A stretch of 64,000 nucleotides of DNA. Source: Prosopocoilus inquinatus. Taxonomy: Eukaryota > Arthropoda > Insecta > Coleoptera > Lucanidae. The stretch spans positions 45,094,001 through 45,158,000 of the forward strand of contig CM069870.1 of the NCBI GenBank assembly GCA_036172665.1, given 5' to 3'. This document shows positions 9,990 to 23,994 of the stretch, in pieces; position 1 is the first letter of the stretch, and every line of letters begins with the position of its first letter. Made by a program: the position numbers and the translations under genes. The notes beneath the pieces were generated by a model. It was not told the origin of the DNA, ran no database searches, and saw only the letters and a list, made by a program, of their open reading frames with translations.

Positions 9990-11777
9990 ATGTTATTTGA
10001 CGTTTCGATGGACTCCAGTAACTCTAATGTGAGATACGAGATTTTCGGACGCAGCAGAAGCTGGAAATAGTTTTAAACGAAACAACACGCATTAGCGTTG
10101 TTCCTGTGATGTATCTAATCGATCCTTACTTATCTATCATGTTATTTGACGTTTGGATGGACTCCAGTAACCCTGACGTGAGATACGAAGTTCTCGGACG
10201 CAGCAGAAGCTGGAAATAGTTTTAAACGAAACAACACGCATTAGCGTTGTTCCTGTGATGTATCTAATCGATCCTTACTTATCTATCATGTTATTTGACG
10301 TTTTAATGGACTCCAGTAACCCTGACGTGAGATACGAAGTTCTCGGACGCAGCAGAAGCTGGAAATAGTTTTAAACGAAACAACACGTATTAGCGTTGTT
10401 CCTGTGATGTATCTAATCGATCCTTACTCATCTATCATGTTATTTGACGTTTGGATGGACTCCAGTAACTCTGATGTGAGATACAAAGTTTTTGGACGCA
10501 GCAGAAGCTGGAAATAGTTTTGAACGAAACAACACGTATTAGCGTTGTTCCTGTGATGTATCTAATCGATCCTTACTCATCTATTATGTTATTTGGCGTT
10601 TCGATGGACTCCAGTAACTTTGATGTGAGATACGAAGTTCTCGGACGCAGCTGAAGCTAGAAATAGTTTTAAACGAAACAACACGCATTAGCGTTGTTAC
10701 TGTGATGTATCTAAACGATCCTTACTTATCTAACATGTTATTTGACGTTTGGATGGACTCCAGTAAGTCTGATGTGAGATACAAAGTTTTTGGACGCAGC
10801 AGGATCTGGAAATAGTTTTAAACGAAACAACACGCATTAGCGTTGTTCCTGTGATGTATCTAATCGATCCTTACTTAGCTACTATGTTATTTGACGTTTC
10901 GATGGACTCCAGTAACTCTAATGTGAGATACGAAATTATCGGACGCAGCAGAAGCTGGAAATAGTTTTAAACGAAACAACACGCATTAGCGTTGTTCCTG
11001 TGATGTATCTAATCGATCCTTACTCATCTATCATGTTATTTGGCGATTCGATGGACTCCAGTAACTTTGATGTGAGATACGAAGTTCTCGGACGCAGCTG
11101 AAGCTAGAAATAGTTTTAAACGAAACAACACGCATTAGCGTTGTTCCTGTGATGTATCTAATCGATCCTTACTCATCTATCATGTTATTTGACGTTTCGA
11201 TGGACTCCAGTAACTCTAATGTGAGATACGAAATTTTCGGACGCAGCAGAAGCTGGAAATAGTTTTAAACGAAACAACACGCATTAGCGTTGTTCCTGTG
11301 ATGTATCTAATCGATCCTTACTTATCTATCATGTTATTTGACGTTTGGATGGACTCCAGTAAGTCTGATGTGAGATACAAAGTTTTTGGACGCAGCAGAA
11401 GCTGGAAATAGTTTTGAACGAAACAACACGTATTAGCGTTGTTCCTGTGATGTATCTAATCGATCCTTACTCATCTATCATGTTATTTGACGTTTGGATG
11501 GACTCCAGTAACTCTGATGTGAGATACAAAGTTTTTGGACGCAGCAGGAGCTGGAAATAGTTTTAAACGAAACAACACGTATTAGCGTTGTTCCTGTGCT
11601 GTATCTAATCGATCCTTACTCATATATCATGTTATTTGGCGTTTCGATGGACTCCAGTAGCTCTGATGTGAGATACGACGTTTTCGGACGCAGCAGAAGC
11701 TGGAAATAGTTTTAAACGAAACAACACGTATTAGCGTTGTTCCTGTGATGTATCTAATCGATCCTTACTCATCTATC
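9990..11777 (+). repeat. Cassette 2, full copy 2
   Basis: The unit order is identical to copy 1, exactly 7,300 bp to the right and inside the 5.3-kb duplication. It reads GACTCCAGTA where copy 1 has GACTCCATTA. Confidence 0.9.
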
Positions 11778-12282
11778 ATGTTATTTGACGTTTCGATGGA
11801 CTCCAGTAACTCTAATGTGAGATACGAAATTTTCGGACGCAGCAGAAGCTGGAAATAGTTTTAAACGAAACAACACGCATTAGTGTTGTTCCTGTGATGT
11901 ATCTAATCGATCCTTACTTATCTATCATGTTATTTGACGTTTGGATGGACTCCAGTAACCCTGACGTGAGATACGAAGTTCTCGGACGCAGCAGAAGCTG
12001 GAAATAGTTTTAAACGAAACAACACGTATTAGCGTTGTTCCTGTGATGTATCTAATCGATCCTTACTCATCTATCATGTTATTCGACGTTTGGATGGACT
12101 CCAGTAACTCTGATGTGAGATACAAAGTTTTTGGACGCAGCAGAAGCTGGAAATAGTTTTGAACGAAACAACACGTATTAGCGTTGTTCCTGTGATGTAT
12201 CTAATCGATTCTTACTTAGCTACTATGTTATTTGACGCTTGGATGGACTCCAGTAACTCTAATGTGAGATACAAAGTTTTTG

Positions 12283-13795
12283 GACGCAGCAGAAGCTGGA
12301 AATAGTTTTAAACGAAACAACACGCATTAGTGTTGTTCCTGTGATGTATCTAATCGATCCTTACTTATCTATCATGTTATTTGACGTTTGGATGGACTCC
12401 AGTAACCCTGACGTGAGATACGAAGTTCTCGGACGCAGCAGAAGCTGGAAATAGTTTTAAACGAAACAACACGTATTAGCGTTGTTCCTGTGATGTATCT
12501 AATCGATCCTTACTCATATATCATGTTATTTGGCGTTTCGATGGACTCCAGTAACTCTGATGTGAGATACAAAGTTTTTGGACGCAGCAGGAGCTGGAAA
12601 TAGTTTTAAACGAAACAACACGTATTGGCGTTGTTCCTGTGCTGTATCTAATCGATCCTTACTCATATATCATGTTATTTGGCGTTTCGATGGACTCCAG
12701 TAGCTCTGATGTGAGATACGACGTTTTCGGACGCAGCAGAAGCTGGAAATAGTTTTAAACGAAACAACACGTATTAGCGTTGTTCCTGTGATGTATCTAA
12801 TCGATCCTTACTCATATATCATGTTATTTGGCGTTTCGATGGACTCCAGTAGCTCTGATGTGAGATACGACGTTTTCGGACGCAGCAGAAGCTGGAAATA
12901 GTTTTAAACGAAACAACACGTATTAGCGTTGTTCCTGTGATGTATCTAATCGATCCTTACTCATCTATCATGTTATTTGACGTTTCGATGGACTCCAGTA
13001 ACTCTAATGTGAGATACGAAATTTTCGGACGCAGCAGAAGCTGGAAAAAGTTTTAAACGAAACAACACGCATTAGTGTTGTTCCTGTGATGTATCTAATC
13101 GATCCTTACTTATCTATCATGTTATTCGACGTTTGGATGGACTCCAGTAACTCTGATGTGAGATACAAAGTTTTTGGACGCAGCAGAAGCTGGAAATAGT
13201 TTTGAACGAAACAACACGTATTAGCGTTGTTCCTGTGATGTATCTAATCGATCCTTACTTAGCTACTATGTTATTTGACGCTTGGATGGACTCCAGTAAC
13301 TCTAATGTGAGATACAAAGTTTTTGGACGCAGCAGAAGCTGGAAATAGTTTTGAACGAAACAACACGTATTAGCGTTGTTCCTGTGATGTATCTAATCGA
13401 TCCTTACTCATCTATCATGTTATTTGACGTTTCGATGGACTCCAGTAACTCTAATGTGAGATACGAGATTTTCGGACGCAGCAGAAGCTGGAAATATTTT
13501 AAACGAAACAACACGCATTAGCGTTGTTCCTGTGATGTATCTAATCGATCCTTACTTATCTATCATGTTATTTGACGTTTGGATGGACTCCAGTAACCCT
13601 GACGTGAGATACGAAGTTCTCGGACGCAGCAGAAGCTGGAAATAGTTTTAAACGAAACAACACGCATTAGCGTTGTTCCTGTGATATATCTAATCGATCC
13701 TTACTTATCTATCATGTTATTTGACGTTTTAATGGACTCCAGTAACCCTGACGTGAGATACGAAGTTCTCGGACGCAGCAGAAGCTGGAAATAGT
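12283..13795 (+). repeat. Duplication 1b, inner copy (1.5 kb)
   Basis: This part of the right copy recurs at about 15113-16627, offset 2,830 then 2,831 bp. The change of one base is explained by the deletion at 13496/13497, which the third copy lacks. GGAAAAAG is present in both (13041, 15871). The deletion therefore arose after the 15.1-kb lineage split off, or was repaired there. Confidence 0.75.
13496..13497. other. 1-bp deletion, copy of the one at 6196
   Basis: Identical to the change at 6196, exactly 7,300 bp away. Absent from the third copy at about 16327. Confidence 0.9.
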
Positions 13796-15112
13796 TTTGA
13801 ACGAAACAACACGTATTAGCGTTGTTCCTGTGATGTATCTAATCGATCCTTACTCATCTATCATGTTATTCGACGTTTGGATGGACTCCAGTAACTCTGA
13901 TGTGAGATACAAAGTTTTTGGACGCAGCAGAAGCTGGAAATAGTTTTGAACGAAACAACACGTATTAGCGTTGTTCCTGTGATGTATCTAATCGATTCTT
14001 ACTTAGCTACTATGTTATTTGACGCTTGGATGGACTCCAGTAACTCTAATGTGAGATACGAAATTTTCGGACGCAGCAGAAGCTGGAAATAGTTTTAAAC
14101 GAAACAACACGCATTAGCGTTGTTCCTGTGATGTATCTAATCGATCCTTACTTATCTATCATGTTATTTGACGTTTGGATGGACTCCAGTAACCCTGACG
14201 TGAGATACGAAGTTCTCGGACGCAGCAGAAGCTGGAAATTGTTTTGAACGAAACAACACGTATTAGCGTTGTTCCTGTGATGTATCTAATCGATCCTTAC
14301 TTAGCTACTATGTTATTTGACGCTTGGATGGACTCCAGTAACTCTAATGTGAGATACGAAATTTTCGGACGCAGCAGAAGCTGGAAATAGTTTTAAACGA
14401 AACAACACGCATTAGCGTTGTTCCTGTGATGTATCTAATCGATCCTTACTTATCTATCATGTTATTTGACGTTTGGATGGACTCCAGTAACCCTGACGTG
14501 AGATACGAAGTTCTCGGACGCAGCAGAAGCTGGAAATAGTTTTAAACGAAACAACACGTATTAGCGTTGTTCCTGTGATGTATCTAATCGATCCTTACTC
14601 ATCTATCATGTTATTTGACGTTTGGATGGACTCCAGTAACTCTGATGTGAGATACAAAGTTTTTGGACGCAGCAGGAGCTGGAAATAGTTTTAAACGAAA
14701 CAACACGTATTAGCGTTGTTCCTGTGCTGTATCTAATCGATCCTTACTCATATATCATGTTATTTGGCGTTTCGATGGACTCCAGTAGCTCTGATGTGAG
14801 ATACGACGTTTTCGGACGCAGCAGAAGCTGGAAATAGTTTTAAACGAAACAACACGTATTAGCGTTGTTCCTGTGATGTATCTAATCGATCCTTACTCAT
14901 ATATCATGTTATTTGGCGTTTCGATGGACTCCAGTAGCTCTGATGTGAGATACGACGTTTTCGGACGCAGCAGAAGCTGGAAATAGTTTTAAACGAAACA
15001 ACACGTATTAGCGTTGTTCCTGTGATGTATCTAATCGATCCTTACTCATATATCATGTTATTTGACGTTTCGATGGACTCCAGTAACTCTAATGTGAGAT
15101 ACGAAATTTTCG

Positions 15113-16627
15113 GACGCAGCAGAAGCTGGAAATAGTTTTAAACGAAACAACACGCATTAGTGTTGTTCCTGTGATGTATCTAATCGATCCTTACTTATCT
15201 ATCATGTTATTTGACGTTTGGATGGACTCCAGTAACCCTGACGTGAGATACGAAGTTCTCGGACGCAGCAGAAGCTGGAAATAGTTTTAAACGAAACAAC
15301 ACGTATTAGCGTTGTTCCTGTGATGTATCTAATCGATCCTTACTCATATATCATGTTATTTGGCGTTTCGATGGACTCCAGTAACTCTGATGTGAGATAC
15401 AAAGTTTTTGGACGCAGCAGGAGCTGGAAATAGTTTTAAACGAAACAACACGTATTGGCGTTGTTCCTGTGCTGTATCTAATCGATCCTTACTCATATAT
15501 CATGTTATTTGGCGTTTCGATGGACTCCAGTAGCTCTGATGTGAGATACGACGTTTTCGGACGCAGCAGAAGCTGGAAATAGTTTTAAACGAAACAACAC
15601 GTATTAGCGTTGTTCCTGTGATGTATCTAATCGATCCTTACTCATATATCATGTTATTTGGCGTTTCGATGGACTCCAGTAGCTCTGATGTGAGATACGA
15701 CGTTTTCGGACGCAGCAGAAGCTGGAAATAGTTTTAAACGAAACAACACGTATTAGCGTTGTTCCTGTGATGTATCTAATCGATCCTTACTCATCTATCA
15801 TGTTATTTGACGTTTCGATGGACTCCAGTAACTCTAATGTGAGATACGAAATTTTCGGACGCAGCAGAAGCTGGAAAAAGTTTTAAACGAAACAACACGC
15901 ATTAGTGTTGTTCCTGTGATGTATCTAATCGATCCTTACTTATCTATCATGTTATTCGACGTTTGGATGGACTCCAGTAACTCTGATGTGAGATACAAAG
16001 TTTTTGGACGCAGCAGAAGCTGGAAATAGTTTTGAACGAAACAACACGTATTAGCGTTGTTCCTGTGATGTATCTAATCGATCCTTACTTAGCTACTATG
16101 TTATTTGACGCTTGGATGGACTCCAGTAACTCTAATGTGAGATACAAAGTTTTTGGACGCAGCAGAAGCTGGAAATAGTTTTGAACGAAACAACACGTAT
16201 TAGCGTTGTTCCTGTGATGTATCTAATCGATCCTTACTCATCTATCATGTTATTTGACGTTTCGATGGACTCCAGTAACTCTAATGTGAGATACGAGATT
16301 TTCGGACGCAGCAGAAGCTGGAAATAGTTTTAAACGAAACAACACGCATTAGCGTTGTTCCTGTGATGTATCTAATCGATCCTTACTTATCTATCATGTT
16401 ATTTGACGTTTGGATGGACTCCAGTAACCCTGACGTGAGATACGAAGTTCTCGGACGCAGCAGAAGCTGGAAATAGTTTTAAACGAAACAACACGCATTA
16501 GCGTTGTTCCTGTGATATATCTAATCGATCCTTACTTATCTATCATGTTATTTGACGTTTTAATGGACTCCAGTAACCCTGACGTGAGATACGAAGTTCT
16601 CGGACGCAGCAGAAGCTGGAAATAGTT
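15113..16627 (+). repeat. Duplication 1b, outer copy
   Basis: Partner of 12283-13795, without the 1-bp deletion. The right edge is seen where the core changes from GTTTTGAACG (13790) to GTTTTAAACG (16620). Confidence 0.75.
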
Positions 16628-16789
16628 TTAAACGAAACAACACGTATTAGCGTTGTTCCTGTGATGTATCTAATCGATCCTTACTCATCTATCATGTTAT
16701 TTGACGTTTGGATGGACTCCAGTAACTCTGATGTGAGATACAAAGTTTTTGGACGCAGCAGAAGCTGGAAATAGTTTTGAACGAAACAA

Positions 16790-19320
16790 CACGTATTAGC
16801 GTTGTTCCTGTGATGTATCTAATCGATCCTTACTCATCTATCATGTTATTCGACGTTTGGATGGACTCCAGTAACTCTGATGTGAGATACAAAGTTTTTG
16901 GACGCAGCAGAAGCTGGAAATAGTTTTGAACGAAACAACACGTATTAGCGTTGTTCCTGTGATGTATCTAATCGATTCTTACTTAGCTACTATGTTATTT
17001 GACGCTTGGATGGACTCCAGTAACTCTAATGTGAGATACGAAATTTTCGGACGCAGCAGAAGCTGGAAATAGTTTTAAACGAAACAACACGCATTAGCGT
17101 TGTTCCTGTGATGTATCTAATCGATCCTTACTTATCTATCATGTTATTTGACGTTTGGATGGACTCCAGTAACCCTGACGTGAGATACGAAGTTCTCGGA
17201 CGCAGCAGAAGCTGGAAATAGTTTTAAACGAAACAACACGTATTAGCGTTGTTCCTGTGATGTATCTAATCGATCCTTACTCATCTATCATGTTATTTGA
17301 CGTTTGGATGGACTCCAGTAACTCTGATGTGAGATACAAAGTTTTTGGACGCAGCAGGAGCTGGAAATAGTTTTAAACGAAACAACACGTATTAGCGTTG
17401 TTCCTGTGCTGTATCTAATCGATCCTTACTCATATATCATGTTATTTGGCGTTTCGATGGACTCCAGTAGCTCTGATGTGAGATACGACGTTTTCGGACG
17501 CAGCAGAAGCTGGAAATAGTTTTAAACGAAACAACACGTATTAGCGTTGTTCCTGTGATGTATCTAATCGATCCTTACTCATCTATCATGTTATTTGACG
17601 TTTCGATGGACTCCAGTAACTCTAATGTGAGATACGAGATTTTCGGACGCAGCAGAAGCTGGAAATAGTTTTAAACGAAACAACACGCATTAGCGTTGTT
17701 CCTGTGATGTATCTAATCGATCCTTACTTATCTATCATGTTATTTGACGTTTGGATGGACTCCAGTAACCCTGACGTGAGATACGAAGTTCTCGGACGCA
17801 GCAGAAGCTGGAAATAGTTTTAAACGAAACAACACGCATTAGCGTTGTTCCTGTGATATATCTAATCGATCCTTACTTATCTATCATGTTATTTGACGTT
17901 TTAATGGACTCCAGTAACCCTGACGTGAGATACGAAGTTCTCGGACGCAGCAGAAGCTGGAAATAGTTTTAAACGAAACAACACGTATTAGCGTTGTTCC
18001 TGTGATGTATCTAATCGATCCTTACTCATCTATCATGTTATTTGACGTTTGGATGGACTCCAGTAACTCTGATGTGAGATACAAAGTTTTTGGACGCAGC
18101 AGAAGCTGGAAATAGTTTTGAACGAAACAACACGTATTAGCGTTGTTCCTGTGATGTATCTAATCGATCCTTACTCATCTATTATGTTATTTGGCGTTTC
18201 GATGGACTCCAGTAACTTTGATGTGAGATACGAAGTTCTCGGACGCAGCTGAAGCTAGAAATAGTTTTAAACGAAACAACACGCATTAGCGTTGTTACTG
18301 TGATGTATCTAAACGATCCTTACTTATCTAACATGTTATTTGACGTTTGGATGGACTCCAGTAAGTCTGATGTGAGATACAAAGTTTTTGGACGCAGCAG
18401 GATCTGGAAATAGTTTTAAACGAAACAACACGCATTAGCGTTGTTCCTGTGATGTATCTAATCGATCCTTACTTAGCTACTATGTTATTTGACGTTTCGA
18501 TGGACTCCAGTAACTCTAATGTGAGATACGAAATTATCGGACGCAGCAGAAGCTGGAAATAGTTTTAAACGAAACAACACGCATTAGCGTTGTTCCTGTG
18601 ATGTATCTAATCGATCCTTACTCATCTATCATGTTATTTGGCGATTCGATGGACTCCAGTAACTTTGATGTGAGATACGAAGTTCTCGGACGCAGCTGAA
18701 GCTAGAAATAGTTTTAAACGAAACAACACGCATTAGCGTTGTTCCTGTGATGTATCTAATCGATCCTTACGCATCTATCATGTTATTTGACGTTTCGATG
18801 GACTCCAGTAACTCTAATGTGAGATACGAAATTTTCGGACGCAGCAGAAGCTGGAAATAGTTTTAAACGAAACAACACGCATTAGCGTTGTTCCTGTGAT
18901 GTATCTAATCGATCCTTACTTATCTATCATGTTATTTGACGTTTGGATGGACTCCAGTAAGTCTGATGTGAGATACAAAGTTTTTGGACGCAGCAGAAGC
19001 TGGAAATAGTTTTGAACGAAACAACACGTATTAGCGTTGTTCCTGTGATGTATCTAATCGATCCTTACTCATCTATCATGTTATTTGACGTTTGGATGGA
19101 CTCCAGTAACTCTGATGTGAGATACAAAGTTTTTGGACGCAGCAGGAGCTGGAAATAGTTTTAAACGAAACAACACGTATTAGCGTTGTTCCTGTGCTGT
19201 ATCTAATCGATCCTTACTCATATATCATGTTATTTGGCGTTTCGATGGACTCCAGTAGCTCTGATGTGAGATACGACGTTTTCGGACGCAGCAGAAGCTG
19301 GAAATAGTTTTAAACGAAAC
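16790..19320 (+). repeat. Segmental duplication 2, left copy (about 2.5 kb)
   Basis: It matches about 23.20-25.73 kb at an offset of 6,407 bp (43 units): F-A-B-C-D followed by cassette 2. Differences seen include GTGATATATC at 17855 against GTGATGTATC, and GCATCT at 18770. Confidence 0.72.
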
Positions 19321-19375
19321 AACACGTATTAGCGTTGTTCCTGTGATGTATCTAATCGATCCTTACTCATCTATC
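17588..19375 (+). repeat. Cassette 2, full copy 3
   Basis: The same 12-unit order. A private CCTTACGCATC appears near 18770 in place of CCTTACTCATC. The copy is 6,407 bp (43 units) from copy 4. Confidence 0.9.
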
Positions 19376-21908
19376 ATGTTATTTGACGTTTCGATGGACT
19401 CCAGTAACTCTAATGTGAGATACGAAATTTTCGGACGCAGCAGAAGCTGGAAATAGTTTTAAACGAAACAACACGCATTAGTGTTGTTCCTGTGATGTAT
19501 CTAATCGATCCTTACTTATCTATCATGTTATTTGACGTTTGGATGGACTCCAGTAACCCTGACGTGAGATACGAAGTTCTCGGACGCAGCAGAAGCTGGA
19601 AATAGTTTTAAACGAAACAACACGTATTAGCGTTGTTCCTGTGATGTATCTAATCGATCCTTACTCATCTATCATGTTATTCGACGTTTGGATGGACTCC
19701 AGTAACTCTGATGTGAGATACAAAGTTTTTGGACGCAGCAGAAGCTGGAAATAGTTTTGAACGAAACAACACGTATTAGCGTTGTTCCTGTGATGTATCT
19801 AATCGATCCTTACTTAGCTACTATGTTATTTGACGCTTGGATGCACTCCAGTAACTCTAATGTGAGATACGAAATTTTCGGACGCAGCAGAAGCTGGAAA
19901 TAGTTTTAAACGAAACAACACGCATTAGCGTTGTTCCTGTGATGTATCTAATCGATCCTTACTTATCTATCATGTTATTTGACGTTTGGATGGACTCCAG
20001 TAACCCTGACGTGAGATACGAAGTTCTCGGACGCAGCAGAAGCTGGAAATAGTTTTAAACGAAACAACACGTATTAGCGTTGTTCCTGTGATGTATCTAA
20101 TCGATCCTTACTCATCTATCATGTTATTTGACGTTTGGATGGACTCCAGTAACTCTGATGTGAGATACGAAATTTTCGGACGCAGCAGAAGCTGGAAATA
20201 GTTTTAAACGAAACAACACGCATTAGTGTTGTTCCTGTGATGTATCTAATCGATCCTTACTCATATATCATGTTATTTGGCGTTTCGATGGACTCCAGTA
20301 GCTCTGATGTGAGATACGACGTTTTCGGACGCAGCAGAAGCTGGAAATAGTTTTAAACGAAACAACACGTATTAGCGTTGTTCCTGTGATGTATCTAATC
20401 GATCCTTACTCATATATCATGTTATTTGGCGTTTCGATGGACTCCAGTAGCTCTGATGTGAGATACGACGTTTTCGGACGCAGCAGAAGCTGGAAATAGT
20501 TTTAAACGAAACAACACGTATTAGCGTTGTTCCTGTGATGTATCTAATCGATCCTTACTCATATATCATGTTATTTGACGTTTCGATGGACTCCAGTAAC
20601 TCTAATGTGAGATACGAAATTTTCGGACGCAGCAGAAGCTGGAAATAGTTTTAAACGAAACAACACGCATTAGTGTTGTTCCTGTGATGTATCTAATCGA
20701 TCCTTACTTATCTATCATGTTATTTGACGTTTGGATGGACTCCAGTAACCCTGACGTGATATACGAAGTTCTCGGACGCAGCAGAAGCTGGAAATAGTTT
20801 TAAACGAAACAACACGTATTAGCGTTGTTCCTGTGATGTATCTAATCGATCCTTACTCATCTATCATGTTATTCGACGTTTGGATGGACTCCAGTAACTC
20901 TGATGTGAGATACAAAGTTTTTGGACGCAGCAGAAGCTGGAAATAGTTTTGAACGAAACAACACGTATTAGCGTTGTTCCTGTGATGTATCTAATCGATC
21001 CTTACTTAGCTACTATGTTATTTGACTCTTGGATGGACTCCAGTAACTCTAATGTGAGATACGAAATTTTCGGACGCAGCAGAAGCTGGAAATAGTTTTA
21101 AACGAAACAACACGCATTAGCGTTGTTCCTGTGATGTATCTAATCGATCCTTACTTATCTATCATGTTATTTGACGTTTGGATGGACTCCAGTAACCCTG
21201 ACGTGAGATACGAAGTTCTCGGACGCAGCAGAAGCTGGAAATAGTTTTAAACGAAACAACACGTATTAGCGTTGTTCCTGTGATGTATCTAATCGATCCT
21301 TACTCATCTATCATGTTATTTGACGTTTGGATGGACTCCAGTAACTCTGATGTGAGATACAAAGTTTTTGGACGCAGCAGGAGCTGGAAATAGTTTTAAA
21401 CGAAACAACACGTATTAGCGTTGTTCCTGTGCTGTATCTAATCGATCCTTACTCATATATCATGTTATTTGGCGTTTCGATGGACTCCAGTAGCTCTGAT
21501 GTGAGATACGACGTTTTCGGACGCAGCAGAAGCTGGAAATAGTTTTAAACGAAACAACACGTATTAGCGTTGTTCCTGTGATGTATCTAATCGATCCTTA
21601 CTCATCTATCATGTTATTTGACGTTTCGATGGACTCCAGTAACTCTAATGTGAGATACGAAATTTTCGGACGCAGCAGAAGCTGGAAATAGTTTTAAACT
21701 AAACAACACGCATTAGCGTTGTTACTGTGATGTATCTAAACGATCCTTACTTATTTAACATGTTATTTGACGTTTGGATGGACTCCAGTAAGTCTGATGT
21801 GAGATACAAAGTTTTTGGACGCAGCAGGATCTGGAAATAGTTTTAAACGAAACAACACGCATTAGCGTTGTTCCTGTGATGTATCTAATCGATCCTTACT
21901 CATCTATC

Positions 21909-22057
21909 ATGTTATTTGACGTTTCGATGGACTACAGTAACTCTAATGTGAGATACGAAATTTTCGGACGCAGCAGAAGCTGGAAATAGTTTTAAACGAA
22001 ACAACACGCATTAGTGTTGTTCCTGTGATGTATCTAATCGATCCTTACTTATCTATC
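21909..22057 (+). repeat. Monomer subtype E3 (GGACTACAG variant)
   Basis: E3 is an E unit with GGACTACAGTAAC instead of GGACTCCAGTAAC. It recurs after H at about 34276, 36956, 40083, 56023 and 58705, and always precedes K. In the copies near 37043 and 40170 the core reads TTTTAAAAGAAAC, a private change shared by those two only, in keeping with the 3,127-bp duplication. Confidence 0.85.
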
Positions 22058-22206
22058 ATGTGATTTGACGTTTGGATGGACTCCAGTAACTATGATGTGA
22101 GATACAAAGTTTTTGGACGCAGCAGAAGCTGGAAATAGTTTTGAACGAAACAACACGTATTAGCGTTGTTCCTGTGATGTATCTAATCGATCCTTACTCA
22201 TCTATC
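22058..22206 (+). repeat. Monomer subtype K (ATGTGATTTG, AACTATGATG)
   Basis: K starts ATGTGATTTG instead of ATGTTATTTG and has AACTATGATG, CAAAGTTTTTGG and GTTTTGAACG, so it is an F relative. It follows E3 in the E3-K-D-F2-D run found at 21.9, 34.3, 37.0, 40.1, 56.0 and 58.7 kb. At 60.3 kb K and the rest of the run recur without E3. AACTATGATG also occurs in units with a normal start near 25965, 26410, 31625, 51730 and 53370. Confidence 0.85.
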
Positions 22207-22355
22207 ATGTTATTTGGCGTTTCGATGGACTCCAGTAGCTCTGATGTGAGATACGACGTTTTCGGACGCAGCAGAAGCTGGAAATAGTTTTAAACGAAAC
22301 AACACGTATTAGCGTTGTTCCTGTGATGTATCTAATCGATCCTTACTCATCTATC

Positions 22356-22504
22356 ATGTTATTTGACGTTTGGATGGACTCCAGTAACTCTGATGTGAGA
22401 TACAAAGTTTTTGGACGCAGCAGAAGCTGGAAATAGTTTGAAACGAAACAACACGTATTTTCGTTGTTCCTGTGCTGTATCTAATCGATCCTTACTCATA
22501 TATC
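22356..22504 (+). repeat. Monomer subtype F2 (GTTTGAAACG, GTATTTTCG)
   Basis: F2 is an F relative with GTTTGAAACG in the core and GTATTTTCGTTGTT at the dyad. The loop is altered but both dyad arms are kept. Copies lie near 22356, 34723, 37403, 40530, 45310, 56470, 59150 and 60650. Two of them, near 37403 and 40530, share a 2-bp deletion. Confidence 0.85.
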
Positions 22505-22951
22505 ATGTTATTTGGCGTTTCGATGGACTCCAGTAGCTCTGATGTGAGATACGACGTTTTCGGACGCAGCAGAAGCTGGAAATAGTTTTAAACGAAACAA
22601 CACGTATTAGCGTTGTTCCTGTGATGTATCTAATCGATCCTTACTCATCTATCATGTTATTTGACGTTTCGATGGACTCCAGTAACTCTAATGTGAGATA
22701 CGAAATTTTCGGACGCAGCAGAAGCTGGAAATAGTTTTAAACGAAACAACACGCATTAGCGTTGTTCCTGTGATGTATCTAATCGATCCTTACTTATCTA
22801 TCATGTTATTTGACGTTTGGATGGACTCCAGTAACCCTGACGTGAGATACGACGTTTTCGGACGCAGCAGAAGCTGGAAATAGTTTTAAACGAAACAACA
22901 CGTATTAGCGTTGTTCCTGTGATGTATCTAATCGATCCTTACTCATATATC

Positions 22952-23994
22952 ATGTTATTTGACGTTTCGATGGACTCCAGTAACTCTAATGTGAGATACG
23001 AAATTTTCGGACGCAGCAGAAGCTGGAAATAGTTTTAAACGAAACAACACGCATTAGTGTTGTTCCTGTGATGTATCTAATCGATCCTTACTTATCTATC
23101 ATGTTATTTGACGTTTGGATGGACTCCAGTAACCCTGACGTGAGATACGAAGTTCTCGGACGCAGCAGAAGCTGGAAATAGTTTTAAACGAAACAACACG
23201 TATTAGCGTTGTTCCTGTGATGTATCTAATCGATCCTTACTCATCTATCATGTTATTCGACGTTTGGATGGACTCCAGTAACTCTGATGTGAGATACAAA
23301 GTTTTTGGACGCAGCAGAAGCTGGAAATAGTTTTGAACGAAACAACACGTATTAGCGTTGTTCCTGTGATGTATCTAATCGATCCTTACTTAGCTACTAT
23401 GTTATTTGACGCTTGGATGGACTCCAGTAACTCTAATGTGAGATACGAAATTTTCGGACGCAGCAGAAGCTGGAAATAGTTTTAAACGAAACAACACGCA
23501 TTAGCGTTGTTCCTGTGATGTATCTAATCGATCCTTACTTATCTATCATGTTATTTGACGTTTGGATGGACTCCAGTAACCCTGACGTGAGATACGAAGT
23601 TCTCGGACGCAGCAGAAGCTGGAAATAGTTTTAAACGAAACAACACGTATTAGCGTTGTTCCTGTGATGTATCTAATCGATCCTTACTCATCTATCATGT
23701 TATTTGACGTTTGGATGGACTCCAGTAACTCTGATGTGAGATACAAAGTTTTTGGACGCAGCAGGAGCTGGAAATAGTTTTAAACGAAACAACACGTATT
23801 AGCGTTGTTCCTGTGCTGTATCTAATCGATCCTTATTCATATATCATGTTATTTGGCGTTTCGATGGACTCCAGTAGCTCTGATGTGAGATACGACGTTT
23901 TCGGACGCAGCAGAAGCTGGAAATAGTTTTAAACGAAACAACACGTATTAGCGTTGTTCCTGTGATGTATCTAATCGATCCTTACTCATCTATC
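22952..23994 (+). repeat. Cassette 1 example: E-B-F-A-B-C-D higher-order repeat
   Basis: Seven units in this order (starts 22952, 23101, 23250, 23399, 23548, 23697, 23846) lead straight into cassette 2. The same order, often with a second D, recurs through the window, for example from about 26.5, 27.7, 31.7, 44.2, 48.1 and 54.7 kb. Exact repeat numbers need a computed alignment. Confidence 0.8.

Larger units (their letters stand above)
9927..15210 (+). repeat. Segmental duplication 1, right copy
   Basis: Partner of 2627-7910. Past 15210 the sequence continues with a B unit where the left copy has F, so the joint lies inside a monomer in correct register. Confidence 0.88.
20250..23050 (+). 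repeat. Segmental duplication 3, left copy (about 2.8 kb)
   Basis: It matches about 32.62-35.42 kb at an offset of 12,367 bp (83 units). Both hold D-D-E-B-F-A-B-C-D-E-H-E3-K-D-F2-D-E-B. The AAACTAAAC mark is at 21700 and 34067. Private changes here are GTGATATACG near 20758 and GACTCTTGG near 21025. Confidence 0.78.

Noticed and set aside
20750..20770. GTGATATACG in a B unit as evidence of kinship with the A units at 8, 1647 and 8053
   Set aside because: The unit is B in all other marks, and the second A mark (GCATTGTT) is missing. An independent G-to-T change is simpler.
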